NCBI RefSeq assembly: GCF_010731295.1
Contig: NZ_AP022579.1
Coordinates: 2,914,001-2,978,000, forward strand
From: Mycolicibacterium boenickei
Lineage (GTDB): Bacteria; Actinomycetota; Actinomycetes; Mycobacteriales; Mycobacteriaceae
Length of the DNA stretch: 64,000 nt
Reading direction: 5' to 3'
Both the position numbers and the translations under genes were made by a program. Of the stretch, positions 17,808 through 27,846 are shown one piece after another. A model generated the notes under the pieces. The model did no database searches and was not told the DNA's origin. It worked only from the letters and a program-made list of their open reading frames with translations. The first letter of the stretch is position 1, and every line of letters begins with the position of its first letter.

Positions 17808-19699
17808 GCCCGAGCTTTCGCAATGTCGCCATCGTCGCCCACGTCGACCACGGCAAGACGACCCTAGTCGACGCGATGCTGCGACAGTCCGGTGCCTTGA
17901 CGCACCGCGGCGACGACGCGGTCGAGCGCCTGATGGACTCCGGTGACCTTGAGAAGGAAAAGGGCATCACCATCCTGGCCAAGAACACCGCGGTGCACCG
18001 GCACCATGCCGACGGCACCATGACGGTGATCAACGTCATCGACACCCCTGGTCACGCTGATTTCGGTGGCGAGGTGGAGCGCGGCCTGTCCATGGTCGAC
18101 GGCGTGGTGCTGCTGGTCGACGCCTCGGAGGGGCCGCTGCCGCAGACCCGGTTCGTGTTGCGCAAGGCCCTGGCCGCGCACCTTCCGGTGATCCTGGTGG
18201 TCAACAAGACCGACCGGCCCGACGCGCGTATCGCCGAGGTGGTCGAGGAAAGCCACGACCTGCTGCTCGACGTCGCGTCCGACCTTGACGAGGAAGCTCA
18301 GGCGGCCGCCGAGAAGGCGCTGGACCTGCCGACGCTGTACGCGTCGGGCCGGGCCGGTATCGCCTCGACCACCCAGCCCGAGAACGGCCAGAACCCCGAC
18401 GGGGAGAACCTGGACCCGCTGTTCGACGTGCTGATGGAGCACATCCCGGCACCCTCGGGTGACCCGGAGGCGCCGCTGCAGGCGCTCGTCACCAACCTCG
18501 ACGCGTCGGCCTTCCTCGGCCGCCTCGCGCTGATCCGCATCTACAACGGCCGGCTCAAGAAGGGCCAGCAGGTCGCCTGGATGCGTGAGGTCGACGGCGC
18601 GCCGGTGATCACCAACGCCAAGATCACCGAGCTGCTGGCCACCGAGGGCGTCGACCGCAATCCGACCGAGGAGGCCGTTGCCGGCGATATCGTCGCCGTC
18701 GCGGGCATCCCCGAGATCATGATCGGCGACACCCTGGCCGACCCCGAGCACGCGCACGCCCTGCCGCGCATCACGGTGGACGAGCCCGCCATCTCGGTCA
18801 CCATCGGCACCAACACCTCGCCGCTGGCCGGCCGGGTGTCCGGGCACAAGCTGACCGCCCGCATGGTCAAGAACCGGCTCGATTCCGAGCTGATCGGCAA
18901 TGTGTCGATCCGGGTCGTCGACATCGGCCGCCCCGACGCCTGGGAGGTCCAGGGCCGCGGTGAGCTGGCGCTGGCCATCCTGGTCGAGCAGATGCGCCGC
19001 GAGGGCTTCGAGCTGACCGTCGGCAAGCCGCAGGTGGTCACCAAGAACATCGACGGCAAGCTGCACGAGCCGTTCGAAGAGCTGACCATCGACTGCCCCG
19101 AGGAGTTCGTCGGCTCCATCACCCAGCTGATGGCCAACCGCAAGGGCCGCATGGAGCAGATGACCAACCATGCCGCCGGGTGGGTGCGCATGGACTTCGT
19201 GGTGCCAAGCCGCGGACTGATCGGCTTCCGGACCGACTTCCTCACCGAAACCCGTGGCACGGGCATCGCCAACGCGGTGTTCGAGGGCTACCGGCCGTGG
19301 GCGGGGGAGATCCGGGCCCGCCACACCGGCTCCCTGGTTTCGGACCGGTCCGGTTCGATCACCCCGTTCGCGATGATCCAGCTGTCCGACCGCGGCCAGT
19401 TCTTCGTCGAGCCGGGCCAGGACACCTACGAGGGCCAGGTCGTCGGGATCAACCCGCGCGCCGAGGATCTCGACATCAACATCACCCGCGAGAAGAAGCT
19501 GACGAACATGCGGTCCTCGACCGCCGACGTCATGGAAACCCTTGCGCGGCCTTTGGAATTGGGTCTCGAGCAGGCAATGGAGTTCTGCGCCGAAGATGAG
19601 TGCGTCGAGGTGACCCCCGAGGTGGTCCGCGTGCGCAAGGTCGAGCTGACTGCCTCGCTGCGGGCTCGGGCGAAGGCGCGGGCTAAGGCGCGCGGATAG
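17798..19699 (+). CDS. typA: Ribosome-associated GTPase TypA/BipA
   Basis: Translational GTPase of 633 residues. G1 is AHVDHGKT near residue 14, the switch regions and [15 protein letters not shown] follow, and G4 is NKTD. EF-G-like domains III and V and the BipA-specific C-terminal domain ([22 protein letters not shown]) are intact. It acts on the ribosome during stress and assembly. GTG 17798 gives the family N-terminus [15 protein letters not shown]; the longer frame from 17765 is unsupported. The tail ends in Ala/Lys/Arg repeats. Orthologue of Rv1165. Confidence 0.96.
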   Translation: MDSRPSFRNVAIVAHVDHGKTTLVDAMLRQSGALTHRGDDAVERLMDSGDLEKEKGITILAKNTAVHRHHADGTMTVINVIDTPGHADFGGEVERGLSMVDGVVLLVDASEGPLPQTRFVLRKALAAHLPVILVVNKTDRPDARIAEVVEESHDLLLDVASDLDEEAQAAAEKALDLPTLYASGRAGIASTTQPENGQNPDGENLDPLFDVLMEHIPAPSGDPEAPLQALVTNLDASAFLGRLALIRIYNGRLKKGQQVAWMREVDGAPVITNAKITELLATEGVDRNPTEEAVAGDIVAVAGIPEIMIGDTLADPEHAHALPRITVDEPAISVTIGTNTSPLAGRVSGHKLTARMVKNRLDSELIGNVSIRVVDIGRPDAWEVQGRGELALAILVEQMRREGFELTVGKPQVVTKNIDGKLHEPFEELTIDCPEEFVGSITQLMANRKGRMEQMTNHAAGWVRMDFVVPSRGLIGFRTDFLTETRGTGIANAVFEGYRPWAGEIRARHTGSLVSDRSGSITPFAMIQLSDRGQFFVEPGQDTYEGQVVGINPRAEDLDINITREKKLTNMRSSTADVMETLARPLELGLEQAMEFCAEDECVEVTPEVVRVRKVELTASLRARAKARAKARG

Positions 19700-19704
19700 C
19701 TTTC

Positions 19705-19752
19705 TTGGGCTTGGGCTTGGGCTTGGGCTTGGGCTTGGGCTTGGGCTTGGGC
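19705..19752. repeat. Tandem hexamer (TTGGGC)8
   Basis: Eight perfect copies of the hexamer start five bases after the typA stop. One strand is therefore a long G-rich run. Copy number of such a repeat is expected to vary by slippage. No gene is attributed to it. Confidence 0.95.
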
Positions 19753-19864
19753 GCCGACACTGCGTCCAGGGCGCCGACCTTGCGCTCAGATCGTGAAATC
19801 CGTCGAGATCGCGATCTGATCGCAGTCTCGATGCCCTTGTCGCAGAGTGGATGACGGCAACAGC

Positions 19865-19897
19865 AGTAAGCCCCCTCTTGGTTAGAGGAGGCTTACT
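19865..19897. terminator. Hairpin after paralogue A
   Basis: Fourteen-base arms with one mismatch (AGTAAGCCCCCTCT and AGAGGAGGCTTACT) and a 5-base loop, 11 bases beyond the stop of paralogue A. There is no T-tract, as is common for mycobacterial intrinsic terminators. It may also serve typA from the other side. Confidence 0.65.
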
Positions 19898-19908
19898 GGG
19901 TCTGCGGG

Positions 19909-20988
19909 TTACTTGGCGGCGCTGTCCGAATCAGAGCTTGCGGTCTTGGCTTTCTTGCCGGTCAGACCTTGGGCGGCTTTCTTGAGCCCGTCGGTGGCCT
20001 TCTTGATTCCGGCGTTGAGGTTCTTGGCCGAATCGCGCACGTTGTTGGTGACGGCCTTGCGTGCATCGGTGCGGGTGTCGGCCTTTACCAGCTTCGGCTT
20101 CGCCCGGGTTTCGACGGCTGGAGCGGTCGGCTCTTCCTTTGGTGCAGAAGCAGTTTCGTCCACTTCGAGCTTTGACGTCTCGGGTGCGGCGGCCAGCGCC
20201 AATGTTGTGTCGGGTTCCACCGCCGCTGCAGCCGTGGGGAGGCCGGCCCTGAACGGCTTGGCAAGCAGGGTGCGAGCGCTCTGGATCGACGTGTAGGCAC
20301 TGCTGGCGCTCGCCACCACCGCGGAGCTGAGGTTCGCCAGGCCATGCTGCACGGCATTGGCGGCAGCCTCGGGGCTACCGGACGCGATCGCCGTCCCGAC
20401 CCCCTGGATCGCCACGAGACTGGTCCGGGCGATGTTGGCGAACGCGAGTGCCGGGACCGTGACAAAGCTCCACGCCACCTGATAGACCAGCGGGCGGACC
20501 AGAGCCTGCATGACTCCCGCGTCGGCCGACAACATGTTCTGCAGCTTCACCACCTGGCTGAACAGCCCAAGGAAGGGGCCGATGAATGCGGGGACGACGG
20601 CGTCGTACCCGCCGACGAGGTCGCCGGCCGCATAACGTTCGGCAGCCGCCTGCAGGGCAGGCGGTAGGTTGGTGGCCACCTGTGAGGCCGCGTTACCCAA
20701 GCCGGTGGCGATCTCGCCGAGTGTTTTGCCGTCGGCACCAGCCCGGGCGATGATCGCGTTCAGAAGCGGTGCGGGAGTGGCTGTCTCGTTGGCGATCATG
20801 AGTTGGACCAAGGCACTGGCCTGATCGAAGACCGGGGTGAACACCTCGATCGGGTTGTCCAGCGCGGTCATCTGCACCGCGCGCGTTTGGACTTGGGTTG
20901 GGGGAGTTATTGCCGGGGTGACGGCGATGACGCTGGCGGCGGCCAGCGCTACGCCGGCAGCGGCATAGGGCCTCAAGGCGAGTTGCAC
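19909..20988 (-). CDS. GjpA-like exported envelope protein, paralogue A
   Basis: Protein of 359 residues beginning VQLALRPYAAAGVALAAAS from GTG 20988, with AAGGAG upstream. Residues 1-35 are a hydrophobic export-like segment ending in a Pro/Thr stretch. A mostly helical, Ala-rich core follows (about 40-250), containing NAIIARAGADG, AERYAAGDLVGGYDAV and ANAVQHGLANL. The tail is Lys/Ala-rich and charged (KKATDGLKKAAQGLTGKKAK), ending SDSDSAAK. The family resembles proteins annotated as outer-membrane porin GjpA, originally from Gordonia; porin function here is inferred from similarity only. Closest in the window to paralogue B, with which it shares its 3' end and hairpin. Confidence 0.8.
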   Translation of the reverse strand: MQLALRPYAAAGVALAAASVIAVTPAITPPTQVQTRAVQMTALDNPIEVFTPVFDQASALVQLMIANETATPAPLLNAIIARAGADGKTLGEIATGLGNAASQVATNLPPALQAAAERYAAGDLVGGYDAVVPAFIGPFLGLFSQVVKLQNMLSADAGVMQALVRPLVYQVAWSFVTVPALAFANIARTSLVAIQGVGTAIASGSPEAAANAVQHGLANLSSAVVASASSAYTSIQSARTLLAKPFRAGLPTAAAAVEPDTTLALAAAPETSKLEVDETASAPKEEPTAPAVETRAKPKLVKADTRTDARKAVTNNVRDSAKNLNAGIKKATDGLKKAAQGLTGKKAKTASSDSDSAAK

Positions 20989-21127
20989 TGCGTTCTCCTT
21001 GTGTTGTTGCGGTCTGCACGGGACGGCGGGACCGGCGTGAACGTACAAGGAAGACCGGAAAATGACATTCGCATTCTGTGCGACGTTCGAATTATTGACC
21101 TGAGGCCTGTGCTGCCCGGAGAAAGCA

Positions 21128-21158
21128 GTAAGCCCCCTCTTGGCGTGAGGAGGCTTAC
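21128..21158. terminator. Hairpin after paralogue B
   Basis: Arms GTAAGCCCCCTC and GAGGAGGCTTAC with one mismatch and a 7-base loop, 12 bases beyond the stop of paralogue B. The sequence is nearly the same as the hairpin after paralogue A, so the duplicated unit included the terminator. Confidence 0.65.
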
Positions 21159-21170
21159 CGGGTCCGCGGG

Positions 21171-22382
21171 TTACTCGGCGGCGCTGTCCGATTCGGAGCT
21201 CGGCTTGTCTGCCTTCTTGCCGCCCAGGCCTTGGGCGGCCTTCTTGACGTCGGCACCGATCTTGTCGACGGTCGCCGAGACCCGATCACTGATTGTCTTC
21301 GCGAGGTTGGGGGTCTGGTCACCGCGTTTCCCGGTGAGCCCTGTCTTGCCCGGCACCGCCTTGGCGCTGGTGCGGACGAGGGTCGATTTCGCTTCCGATC
21401 CTGGTGCTGCGGGCTCGTCTGCCGTGGCGGGTGTTGCTGTCTCCGTGGATGTTTCGTCCCTGAGGCTGACGACTGCGCTGGATGAGAGTGCAGGCACTCT
21501 GGCCGCCGGCGCGCCCTCGGGAATCTCCCGTGGCGGCGCGCCGAGGGCCTCGGCGATGGTCTCGCGCGCGAGCACCAGGTGCTTGACCACGCCGTTGATC
21601 AGCCCGGTATTGCCCTCCGGATAGCCACCGATGAGGAACCCGCTCGCGATGTTGGCGGGTGCCGTCAGGATTGCGTTGACCACCGCTGTCGGGTCGCCGG
21701 AGCCGGCGGCGTCGACGATGCTGCGGATGGACGCCGTCGCCGCCCCGACTGTGCTGTTCGCCGTCGCGAGCACGTCAAAACCCAGTCCCATGACCATCAT
21801 TGGCGTGGTGGCGATGACGTTGGCGATGTTCTGACTGATCGCGACGGGGATCTCAAGGGCCGGGATGAGCGGCATGCCCACAGAGATCACGGAACCCACG
21901 ACCACGTTGTTCCACAGCGTCGAGATCGCCGCGGCGGGATCACCCGCCATCAGTTGCGTGGCTGCCGTACTCAGGTACTCGGGCACCTTCTCCAGGTTCC
22001 ACAGCAGATTCGTCGCTCCGGTCACGGTGCCCATGGCCAGGATGTTCGCGTACCAGAATTGATTGGCCAGGACCTGGCTGAGGATGGGCGTCGGGTTGCT
22101 GACGATCGGGGCAACGGCGTCCATCACGTACGCCGCGGTCAGCATCGCGAAGTACTGATAGGCCTCGGCGGGCGTCAGCTCCGGCGGTATGGCGCTCACC
22201 GCGACCCCTGCGGTGGGTTGACCGTCGAGGGTTTGTACCGCCCCGGAGAGTTGGACTGACGAGTATTCGACGGCGCGCTGTGGCGCCTGGGGTGGGGCAG
22301 CCGATATCGGGGTGACGGCGATGACGCTGGCGCCTGCGATCGCCATTCCGGCCGTTACGTAAGGCCGCAGTGCGTGTGGCAA
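21171..22382 (-). CDS. GjpA-like exported envelope protein, paralogue B
   Basis: Protein of 403 residues from TTG 22382, supported by AGGAAGGAG upstream. The N-terminus PHALRPYVTAGMAIAGASVIAVTP matches paralogue A. The core has the family landmarks NPTPILSQVLANQFWYAN (30-residue spacing after the signal), TQLMAGDPAAAISTLWN and AGSGDPTAVVNAILTAPANI. The linker is acidic and Ala/Pro-rich. The tail is basic (VDKIGADVKKAAQGLGGKKADK) and ends SSESDSAAE. It is divergent from lpqW. As with the other members, an outer-envelope location is likely and channel activity is unproven. Confidence 0.8.
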   Translation of the reverse strand: MPHALRPYVTAGMAIAGASVIAVTPISAAPPQAPQRAVEYSSVQLSGAVQTLDGQPTAGVAVSAIPPELTPAEAYQYFAMLTAAYVMDAVAPIVSNPTPILSQVLANQFWYANILAMGTVTGATNLLWNLEKVPEYLSTAATQLMAGDPAAAISTLWNNVVVGSVISVGMPLIPALEIPVAISQNIANVIATTPMMVMGLGFDVLATANSTVGAATASIRSIVDAAGSGDPTAVVNAILTAPANIASGFLIGGYPEGNTGLINGVVKHLVLARETIAEALGAPPREIPEGAPAARVPALSSSAVVSLRDETSTETATPATADEPAAPGSEAKSTLVRTSAKAVPGKTGLTGKRGDQTPNLAKTISDRVSATVDKIGADVKKAAQGLGGKKADKPSSESDSAAE

Positions 22383-22469
22383 CGGTGTCTCCTTCCTGAT
22401 GCGTGATGCCGGTCACTCCGGCTGACGGCGAACGGTATCTGAGAATCGTCTGAGATAGATGCAAATGTG

Positions 22470-22489
22470 GCGAACCTGGGTAGGTTCGC
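22470..22489. promoter_or_regulatory. Inverted repeat in the paralogue B / lpqW intergenic region
   Basis: GCGAACCT-GGGT-AGGTTCGC is a perfect 8-base inverted repeat in the 292-base divergent region 22383-22674. It could be an operator or a leader hairpin. Nearby, CTGAGA is repeated 14 bases apart (about 22439-22458). Confidence 0.45.
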
Positions 22490-22674
22490 TGTCGCCAACT
22501 CGGGGAGGCGGAAGAATATCTGCAGTTCAAGCGCGATGCCACTGGCTGGAGCTGGTTTGTTGCGCCTTGAAAGAGTTGGATCGATAGTGCCCATTTGAGT
22601 AGCTGCCGAGCGGCTCGGCGCGCAGTGCCGGTGCGCGGCAGGGACGGCTTGAGCCTGTCGATACCCTGAGTAGC

Positions 22675-24552
22675 GTGCCGACACCCCTTCGCCGCGCCCG
22701 CCTGACGGTCGGCGCGCTCGTTTCGGTGCCGGCGCTTCTGTTCAGCGGCTGCACGGTCAGCCCGCCGCCGGCCCCTCAGAGCACCGAGACCACCGAGACC
22801 ACGCCGCCGCCTCCGGTGAAGGCCACGCAGATCATCATGGCCATCGATTCGATCGGGCCCGGGTTCAACCCGCATCTGCTGTCAGATCAGTCCCCGGTGA
22901 ACGCGGCGGTGGCCTCGATGGTGCTGCCGAGCTCGTTCCGCCCGGTTCCCGATCCGAAGTCGCCGACGGGTTCGAACTGGGAGCTCGATCCGACCTTGCT
23001 CGAATCGGCCGAGGTGACCAGCGAGAACCCGTTCACGGTTACCTACAAGATCCGTCCGGAAGCGCAATGGACAGACAACGCGCCCATCGCCGCCGACGAC
23101 TACTGGTACCTGTGGCGCCAAATGGTCAGCCAGCCAGGCGTAGTCGACCCGGCCGGCTACGACCTGATCACCGGGGTGCAGTCGGTGGAGGGCGGCAAGC
23201 AGGCAGTAGTGACGTTCTCGCAGCCCTATCCGGCATGGCGGGAGCTGTTCAACGACATCCTCCCCGCCCACATCGTCAAGGACATCCCGGGTGGATTCGG
23301 TGCCGGTCTGGCCCGGGCGATGCCCGTCACCGGCGGGCAGTTCCGGGTGGAAAGCATTGACCCGCAACGGGATGAGATCCTGCTGGCCCGCAATGACCGG
23401 TACTGGAGCGTGCCGGCCAAGCCCGATCTGGTGCTGTTCCGGCGAGGTGGCGCGCCGGCGGCACTCGCCGACTCCATCCGCAACGGCGATACCCAGGTCG
23501 CCCAGGTGCACGGTGGCGCAGCCACTTTCGCGCAGCTGAGTGCCATTCCCGATGTCCGCACCGCACGGATCGTGACGCCGCGGGTGATGCAGTTGACCCT
23601 GCGCGGGCAGCAGCCCACATTGGAGCAGGCCCAGGTGCGCAAGGCCATCTTGGGGCTGATCGATGTCGACCTGCTGGCATCAGTGGGTGCGGGTGACGAC
23701 AACACGGTGACCTTGGCGCAGGCGCAGGTGCGTTCTCCGTCGGACCCCGGCTACGTACCGACAGCACCCCCGGCGATGTCGCGGGAAGCCGCGCTGGATC
23801 TGCTGCGGGGTGCCGGCTACCAGATCGAACCGGCGACCGAGCCGCCCGCACCGGGGGCGCCGCCGGCGCCCGACAACGGCAGACAGCGCATCACCAAGGA
23901 CGGCGCCCCGCTGGCGTTGGTGCTCGGCGTGGCATCCAACGATCCGACCTCGGTCGCCGTCGCCAACACCGCGGCGGACCAACTGCGGAACGTGGGAATC
24001 GACGCGTCGGTGCTGGCGCTGGATCCCGTTGCGCTCTACGGCGATGCGCTGACCAACAATCGCGTCGACGCCGTCGTCGGCTGGCATCAGGCCGGGGGAG
24101 ACCTGGCAACCAGCCTCGCCTCGCGTTACGGCTGCCGCGCACTGGAAGCGACCGCCGTCTCGACGGCGGTTCCCGGCGTCGCACCCTCGCCGTCGTCACC
24201 CAAGCCGACCACGAGTGCCGCGCCCGCGCCGGCCACCACACCGACACCGACGTCGACTCAGCCCATCCCGGCGCCGGACTCGGGTGAGCTGGTCCAGGCG
24301 CCGAGTAACATCACCGGCATCTGCGACCACAGCATCCAGCCGAAAATCGATGCGGCTCTGGATGGTTCGCAGAACATCGCCGAGGTGATCCAGGCTGTCG
24401 AGCCCAAGCTGTGGAATATGTCGACCGTCCTTCCGATTCTGCAGGACACCACGATCGTCGCCGCGGGACCGAGCGTGCAGAACGTCAGCCTTACCGGCGC
24501 GGTGCCCGTCGGCATCGTCGGCGACGCGGGCAGCTGGACCAAGGGACGCTAG
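22675..24552 (+). CDS. lpqW: Lipoprotein LpqW, substrate-binding-protein fold
   Basis: Lipoprotein of 625 residues with signal and lipobox LLFSGC (Cys near residue 24). The mature part has the architecture of peptide-binding proteins of ABC importers ([44 protein letters not shown]). LpqW has no known transporter partner and is known in mycobacteria to influence the split between PIM and lipomannan/lipoarabinomannan synthesis. A Pro/Ser/Thr-rich insert lies around residues 500-540. GTG 22675 starts the protein. It sits between paralogues B and C and shares a bidirectional hairpin with C. Orthologue of Rv1166. Confidence 0.92.
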   Translation: MPTPLRRARLTVGALVSVPALLFSGCTVSPPPAPQSTETTETTPPPPVKATQIIMAIDSIGPGFNPHLLSDQSPVNAAVASMVLPSSFRPVPDPKSPTGSNWELDPTLLESAEVTSENPFTVTYKIRPEAQWTDNAPIAADDYWYLWRQMVSQPGVVDPAGYDLITGVQSVEGGKQAVVTFSQPYPAWRELFNDILPAHIVKDIPGGFGAGLARAMPVTGGQFRVESIDPQRDEILLARNDRYWSVPAKPDLVLFRRGGAPAALADSIRNGDTQVAQVHGGAATFAQLSAIPDVRTARIVTPRVMQLTLRGQQPTLEQAQVRKAILGLIDVDLLASVGAGDDNTVTLAQAQVRSPSDPGYVPTAPPAMSREAALDLLRGAGYQIEPATEPPAPGAPPAPDNGRQRITKDGAPLALVLGVASNDPTSVAVANTAADQLRNVGIDASVLALDPVALYGDALTNNRVDAVVGWHQAGGDLATSLASRYGCRALEATAVSTAVPGVAPSPSSPKPTTSAAPAPATTPTPTSTQPIPAPDSGELVQAPSNITGICDHSIQPKIDAALDGSQNIAEVIQAVEPKLWNMSTVLPILQDTTIVAAGPSVQNVSLTGAVPVGIVGDAGSWTKGR

Positions 24553-24558
24553 AAACAA

Positions 24559-24590
24559 CAGTGGACCTCCTCATGAGAGGAGGCCCACTG
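24559..24590. terminator. Bidirectional hairpin between lpqW and paralogue C
   Basis: Fourteen-base arms with one mismatch (CAGTGGACCTCCTC and GAGGAGGCCCACTG), 4-base loop. It lies 6 bases after the lpqW stop and 12 bases after the stop of convergent paralogue C, so it can serve both. Confidence 0.7.
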
Positions 24591-24602
24591 AGTGATGCTG
24601 GA

Positions 24603-25847
24603 TCAGGCTGCGCCGCTTGAGCTGGAGCCGCTTGAGCCGGCCGATGACGACCCGCCGGCCTTGGCGGGCTTGTCGGCCTTGGTGCTCTTGCCGCTCAGTC
24701 CTTCGGCGGCCTTCTTGAGTCCGTCGGTGACGTTCTTGACGGCTCCCTGAACGCCGTCGCGGACCTGTTTGGCTGAGGTGGAGCGCTTGGTCGACAGGGT
24801 CTTGCCGGGCTCGGCCTTGAGGCTGTCCTTGACCACCGGGGTGCTGACGCCGGCCGACGGGTCTGCGGCAGCGGAATCCTCCGCAGCAGGACCAGTTTCG
24901 GCCGGAGCGGCCTCAACGGGCGCGGCGGCCGGTGCAGCCGCTACCGGCGCGGTGACCGCTGCCTTCGGGCTCACATCCAGCGTCACGACCTTCGATGCCG
25001 AGGCCACGGTGGCATCGGCCGCTGCACGCGCCTCCTCGGCGGCCGGCGGAGTGATTGCGGCAGCGATCATTTCGCGGGCTTGGCGCAGCGTGGACAGGAG
25101 TCCGAGGCCGGGCCCGATCACGCCGCCGCCGGTTGCGTCGCCGTTGAGGAGAGCGTTCGTGATGACCGCGGGGCCGCTGAGCATCGCGTTGACGACACCG
25201 ATCGGGTCGCCCGCCCTGATCGAATCGACGATGTCCTGACCGACATTGCCTGCCGCGGTGACCGTGCCGTAGCCCACGTTGAGCAGCCCGAGCACCGGGA
25301 AGATCACGGCAGTCTGCGTGTCCACGACATTGAGCAGGTTCTGGATCGGCTGCCTGATGGCGGCGGTGATCGGCTCCAGCAGTGGCAGACCCGCGTACAG
25401 CACCGGACTGAGCAGCGCACCCCAGGTGTTCGACACCGCTCCGTTGATGTCGCCCGCCAACAAGTTCTCGAACGCCAGCTGCAACGTCGCCGGAATGCCG
25501 TATGGATTACCGGGGTCAAGGATCTCGGCAAGACCCGCGCCTGCGCCCTGCAGACCCGCCGCCAGACTTTGGACAGTGCTGATCTGGTTGGCGATCACTT
25601 GTCTCAGGACGGGGGCTGGGTCGGCGAGTTCGGTGCTGACCAGAGTCTGCAGATTGGTGAAGGTGTTGGTGAACAGCGCGGTGTAGGCCGCGATTGGATC
25701 GACCGCCGCCGAGAGGTTCACCTCAGCCGATGAGATCGCCGGTACGGCGATGTCCGGCATCGGCGGTGCAACCGGACTCATGGCGATGGCACCCGCTCCG
25801 AGTAGCGCGACGCCAGCGGCGAGATAGGGATGGGCTACGTCTTGCAT
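24603..25847 (-). CDS. GjpA-like exported envelope protein, paralogue C
   Basis: Protein of 414 residues from ATG 25847 with AGAGGAG upstream. The N-terminus is hydrophobic (HPYLAAGVALLGAGAIAMSP) followed by VAPPMPDIAVPAIS. The core contains FTNTFTNLQ, ADPAPVLRQVIANQIST, AFENLLAGDINGAVSN, GLPLLEPITAAIRQPIQN and DIVDSIRAGDPIGVVNAML. The linker is Ala/Pro/Glu-rich. The tail (KQVRDGVQGAVKNVTDGLKK, then AAEGLSGK) is almost identical to paralogue D, and the end is a Gly/Ser run. The 5' leader also matches D, pointing to a recent duplication or gene conversion. Function as for the other members. Confidence 0.82.
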   Translation of the reverse strand: MQDVAHPYLAAGVALLGAGAIAMSPVAPPMPDIAVPAISSAEVNLSAAVDPIAAYTALFTNTFTNLQTLVSTELADPAPVLRQVIANQISTVQSLAAGLQGAGAGLAEILDPGNPYGIPATLQLAFENLLAGDINGAVSNTWGALLSPVLYAGLPLLEPITAAIRQPIQNLLNVVDTQTAVIFPVLGLLNVGYGTVTAAGNVGQDIVDSIRAGDPIGVVNAMLSGPAVITNALLNGDATGGGVIGPGLGLLSTLRQAREMIAAAITPPAAEEARAAADATVASASKVVTLDVSPKAAVTAPVAAAPAAAPVEAAPAETGPAAEDSAAADPSAGVSTPVVKDSLKAEPGKTLSTKRSTSAKQVRDGVQGAVKNVTDGLKKAAEGLSGKSTKADKPAKAGGSSSAGSSGSSSSGAA

Positions 25848-26015
25848 TGCTTCTCCTCTGAATCAATCCAATCCCCCGACGAGGCAGAAGCTACCTGAGA
25901 GTAGCTTTACAAAAATGAGAATTTGAAAAGTCGATTTTTGCCGTTGTCGGCTGGCTAATGAGGTCGTAAGCAAAGTGAACTAGCTGTTCGAGACGGTAGT
26001 GAGCAAGGTTAAGCA
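25848..26015 (-). promoter_or_regulatory. Leader and promoter region of paralogue C
   Basis: Clearly homologous to the leader of paralogue D (27321-27480). Read on the coding strand, shared stretches include AACTAGTTCACTTTGC-like sequence far upstream, ACTTTTCAAA, TTTGTAA followed by TACTCTCAGGTAGCTTC, then CCTCGTCGGG and the ribosome site. No coding sequence is seen in it. Confidence 0.6.
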
Positions 26016-26071
26016 TTTTTGCGGGCGACAAGCGACTTTTGCGATCAAAACCAGACAGCTGTGAATGCAAG

Positions 26072-26104
26072 CCGACTCCCCGCCGCGTTGCGACGGGGAG
26101 TCGG
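26072..26104. terminator. Hairpin after paralogue D
   Basis: Perfect 11-base arms CCGACTCCCCG and CGGGGAGTCGG with an 11-base loop, 22 bases beyond the stop of paralogue D and upstream of the promoter region of paralogue C. Confidence 0.7.
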
Positions 26105-26126
26105 ATGCCATTTGAGCGGTGGTCGT

Positions 26127-27320
26127 TCAGGCTCCGTCGTGCGAGCCGGCGCCCGCGCCTGACGATGACGACCCGCCGCTGGCCTTCTTGGCGGTGCTGC
26201 TCTTGCCGCTCAGTCCTTCGGCGGCCTTCTTGAGTCCGTCGGTGACGTTCTTGACGGCTCCCTGAACGCCGTCGCGGACCTGTTTGGCCGAGGTGGAGCG
26301 CTTGGTCGACAGGGTCTTGCCGGGCTCGGCCTTGAGGCTGTCCTTGACCACCGGAGTGGTGACATCGGACGACGTGCCCGCGGCAGCGGAATCCTCTGCG
26401 GCCGGCGCGGTTTCGGCCGGTGCCGCTTCTGCCGGGGCTGCGACGGGAGCAGCGGCCGGTGCCTGCGGAGCGACGTCCAAGGTCACCGTGGTGGCCTTGG
26501 CTAGGGGTGCTGCTGTCACAGCGGCAGTCTCGGTGTCTGGCGGGGCGATGAGAGTCGCGACGTACTCGCGGGTGTTACGCAATATCGCGACCAGTCCCGA
26601 AGTCCCAAGCAGCCCTTCGTTGATCATGGCGTCGCCGATGACGGCAGGCGCCGCCGCCATCGCGCTCAGGACGCCCAGCGGATCGCCGGCCCTTGCGGCA
26701 TCGACGATGTCCTGAGCGGCGCTCGCGCTGGTACTGAGGGTCGCATAGACCGGGACGAGTAGTCCGATGACCGGCCCCAAGAGGACTTGTGGGTCCGAGA
26801 GCACCTTGCCGAGGTTGACCACAGGTTGTGCGATGGCGTGCTGCATGGCCGGCAACAGCCCTGCGAGACCCAGGGCGTTGAGGAGTACCGCTTGCCATAC
26901 CGCACTCACCGCGCCTTCGATATTGCCCGCCGACAGCTCCTCGAATGCCTCCTGGAATTTCGCGGGGAAGCTGAACGGGTTCGACGGGTCCAGAGATTTG
27001 GCCAACGATTCGCCAGCCGCCTGCAGCGCGGTGGCGATACCGGTGGCGCTGTCGATCTGGTTCGCGACAACCTGTTGCAGGATCGGTGCTGGGTCGGCCA
27101 GTTCGTCGCCGATGCGGGCTTGCACATTGGTGAAGGTGTTGGTGAACAGGTCGATGTAGGCCTGGATCGGATCGGTTGCTGCCGAGAGATTCACCTGAGC
27201 CGCTGAAATCGCGGGCACGGTGATGTCCGGCATCGGCGGCGCGACCGGACTGATGGCGATGGCGCCGGCGCCGAGAAGTGAGACACCGGCTGCGAGATAG
27301 GGACGGGCTGCGAGCTGCAT
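26127..27320 (-). CDS. GjpA-like exported envelope protein, paralogue D
   Basis: Protein of 397 residues from ATG 27320, with CAGGAGA upstream. The N-terminus QLAARPYLAAGVSLLGAGA leads into ISPVAPPMPDITVPAIS. The core carries FTNTFTNVQ, ADPAPILQQVVANQIDS, AFEELSAGNIEGAVSAVWQ, MQHAIAQPVVN and AQDIVDAARAGDPLGV. The Lys/Ala-rich tail is almost identical to that of paralogue C, whereas the middle third (about 90-260) differs strongly. The protein ends GAGAGSHDGA, unlike the other tails. Likely a cell-envelope protein; channel function is inferred from family naming only. Confidence 0.82.
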   Translation of the reverse strand: MQLAARPYLAAGVSLLGAGAIAISPVAPPMPDITVPAISAAQVNLSAATDPIQAYIDLFTNTFTNVQARIGDELADPAPILQQVVANQIDSATGIATALQAAGESLAKSLDPSNPFSFPAKFQEAFEELSAGNIEGAVSAVWQAVLLNALGLAGLLPAMQHAIAQPVVNLGKVLSDPQVLLGPVIGLLVPVYATLSTSASAAQDIVDAARAGDPLGVLSAMAAAPAVIGDAMINEGLLGTSGLVAILRNTREYVATLIAPPDTETAAVTAAPLAKATTVTLDVAPQAPAAAPVAAPAEAAPAETAPAAEDSAAAGTSSDVTTPVVKDSLKAEPGKTLSTKRSTSAKQVRDGVQGAVKNVTDGLKKAAEGLSGKSSTAKKASGGSSSSGAGAGSHDGA

Positions 27321-27480
27321 GGGCTTCTCCTGTAGATGGATCCAATCTCCCGACGAGGCTGAAGCTACCTGAGAGTAACGTTACAAATTTGCGGCTTTGA
27401 AAAGTTGCATTCAATGTCAATTTCTCCGCTACCAAGGTCATGAACAAGGCAAACTAGCTGCTAGAGCCGGGTGATTAGGT
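27321..27480 (-). promoter_or_regulatory. Leader and promoter region of paralogue D
   Basis: Homologous to the leader of paralogue C. On the coding strand the key part reads GTAACGTTACTCTCAGGTAG, in which GTAACGTTAC is a perfect 10-base palindrome. CTTC, then GCCTCGTCGGGAGATTGG and the ribosome site follow. Confidence 0.6.
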
Positions 27481-27846
27481 GATCTTGATAGACCGCTGGG
27501 TGCTGACGTCAAGCCGTACTGCGGGTCTCGCAAACTGGTGTCATTGAATGCAATCAATTCGCTGTTTTCCCGCAGTGGCGCAGAAACAAAGGGTTGCAGC
27601 CCGTGAACTCGTGGGCCATCCTTTTTGCGCAGTCAAAGTCCACGATGCGGTGTGGTGACGCTGCGGCGTGGGCTGTCCCGGCGCCGGAACTGTGGGTTCG
27701 GCAGGCCGACGATGCATCCCCGACGGTGTTCGCTCGGATATTGCGTAAGCAACCAAATGTCGTAGCCCGCCACTTTGTGACGCGGAAGCGAAGCGTGGCG
27801 CCTCGGCACACATATCTGAGCGCCAGCTGAGAACTTCCTCAGAGGC
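27481..27846. other. Gene-poor stretch between paralogues D and E
   Basis: About 365 bases without a convincing gene. Frames of 78 residues (plus, 27594-27830) and 85-106 residues (minus) exist, but they lack ribosome sites and family features. The sequence is less GC-rich than the flanking genes. I see no repeat in it. Confidence 0.5.

Noticed and set aside
19702..19760. Pro-Lys repeat peptide on the minus strand across the hexamer tract
   Set aside because: The frame has no ribosome site or upstream domain and arises from the repeat alone.
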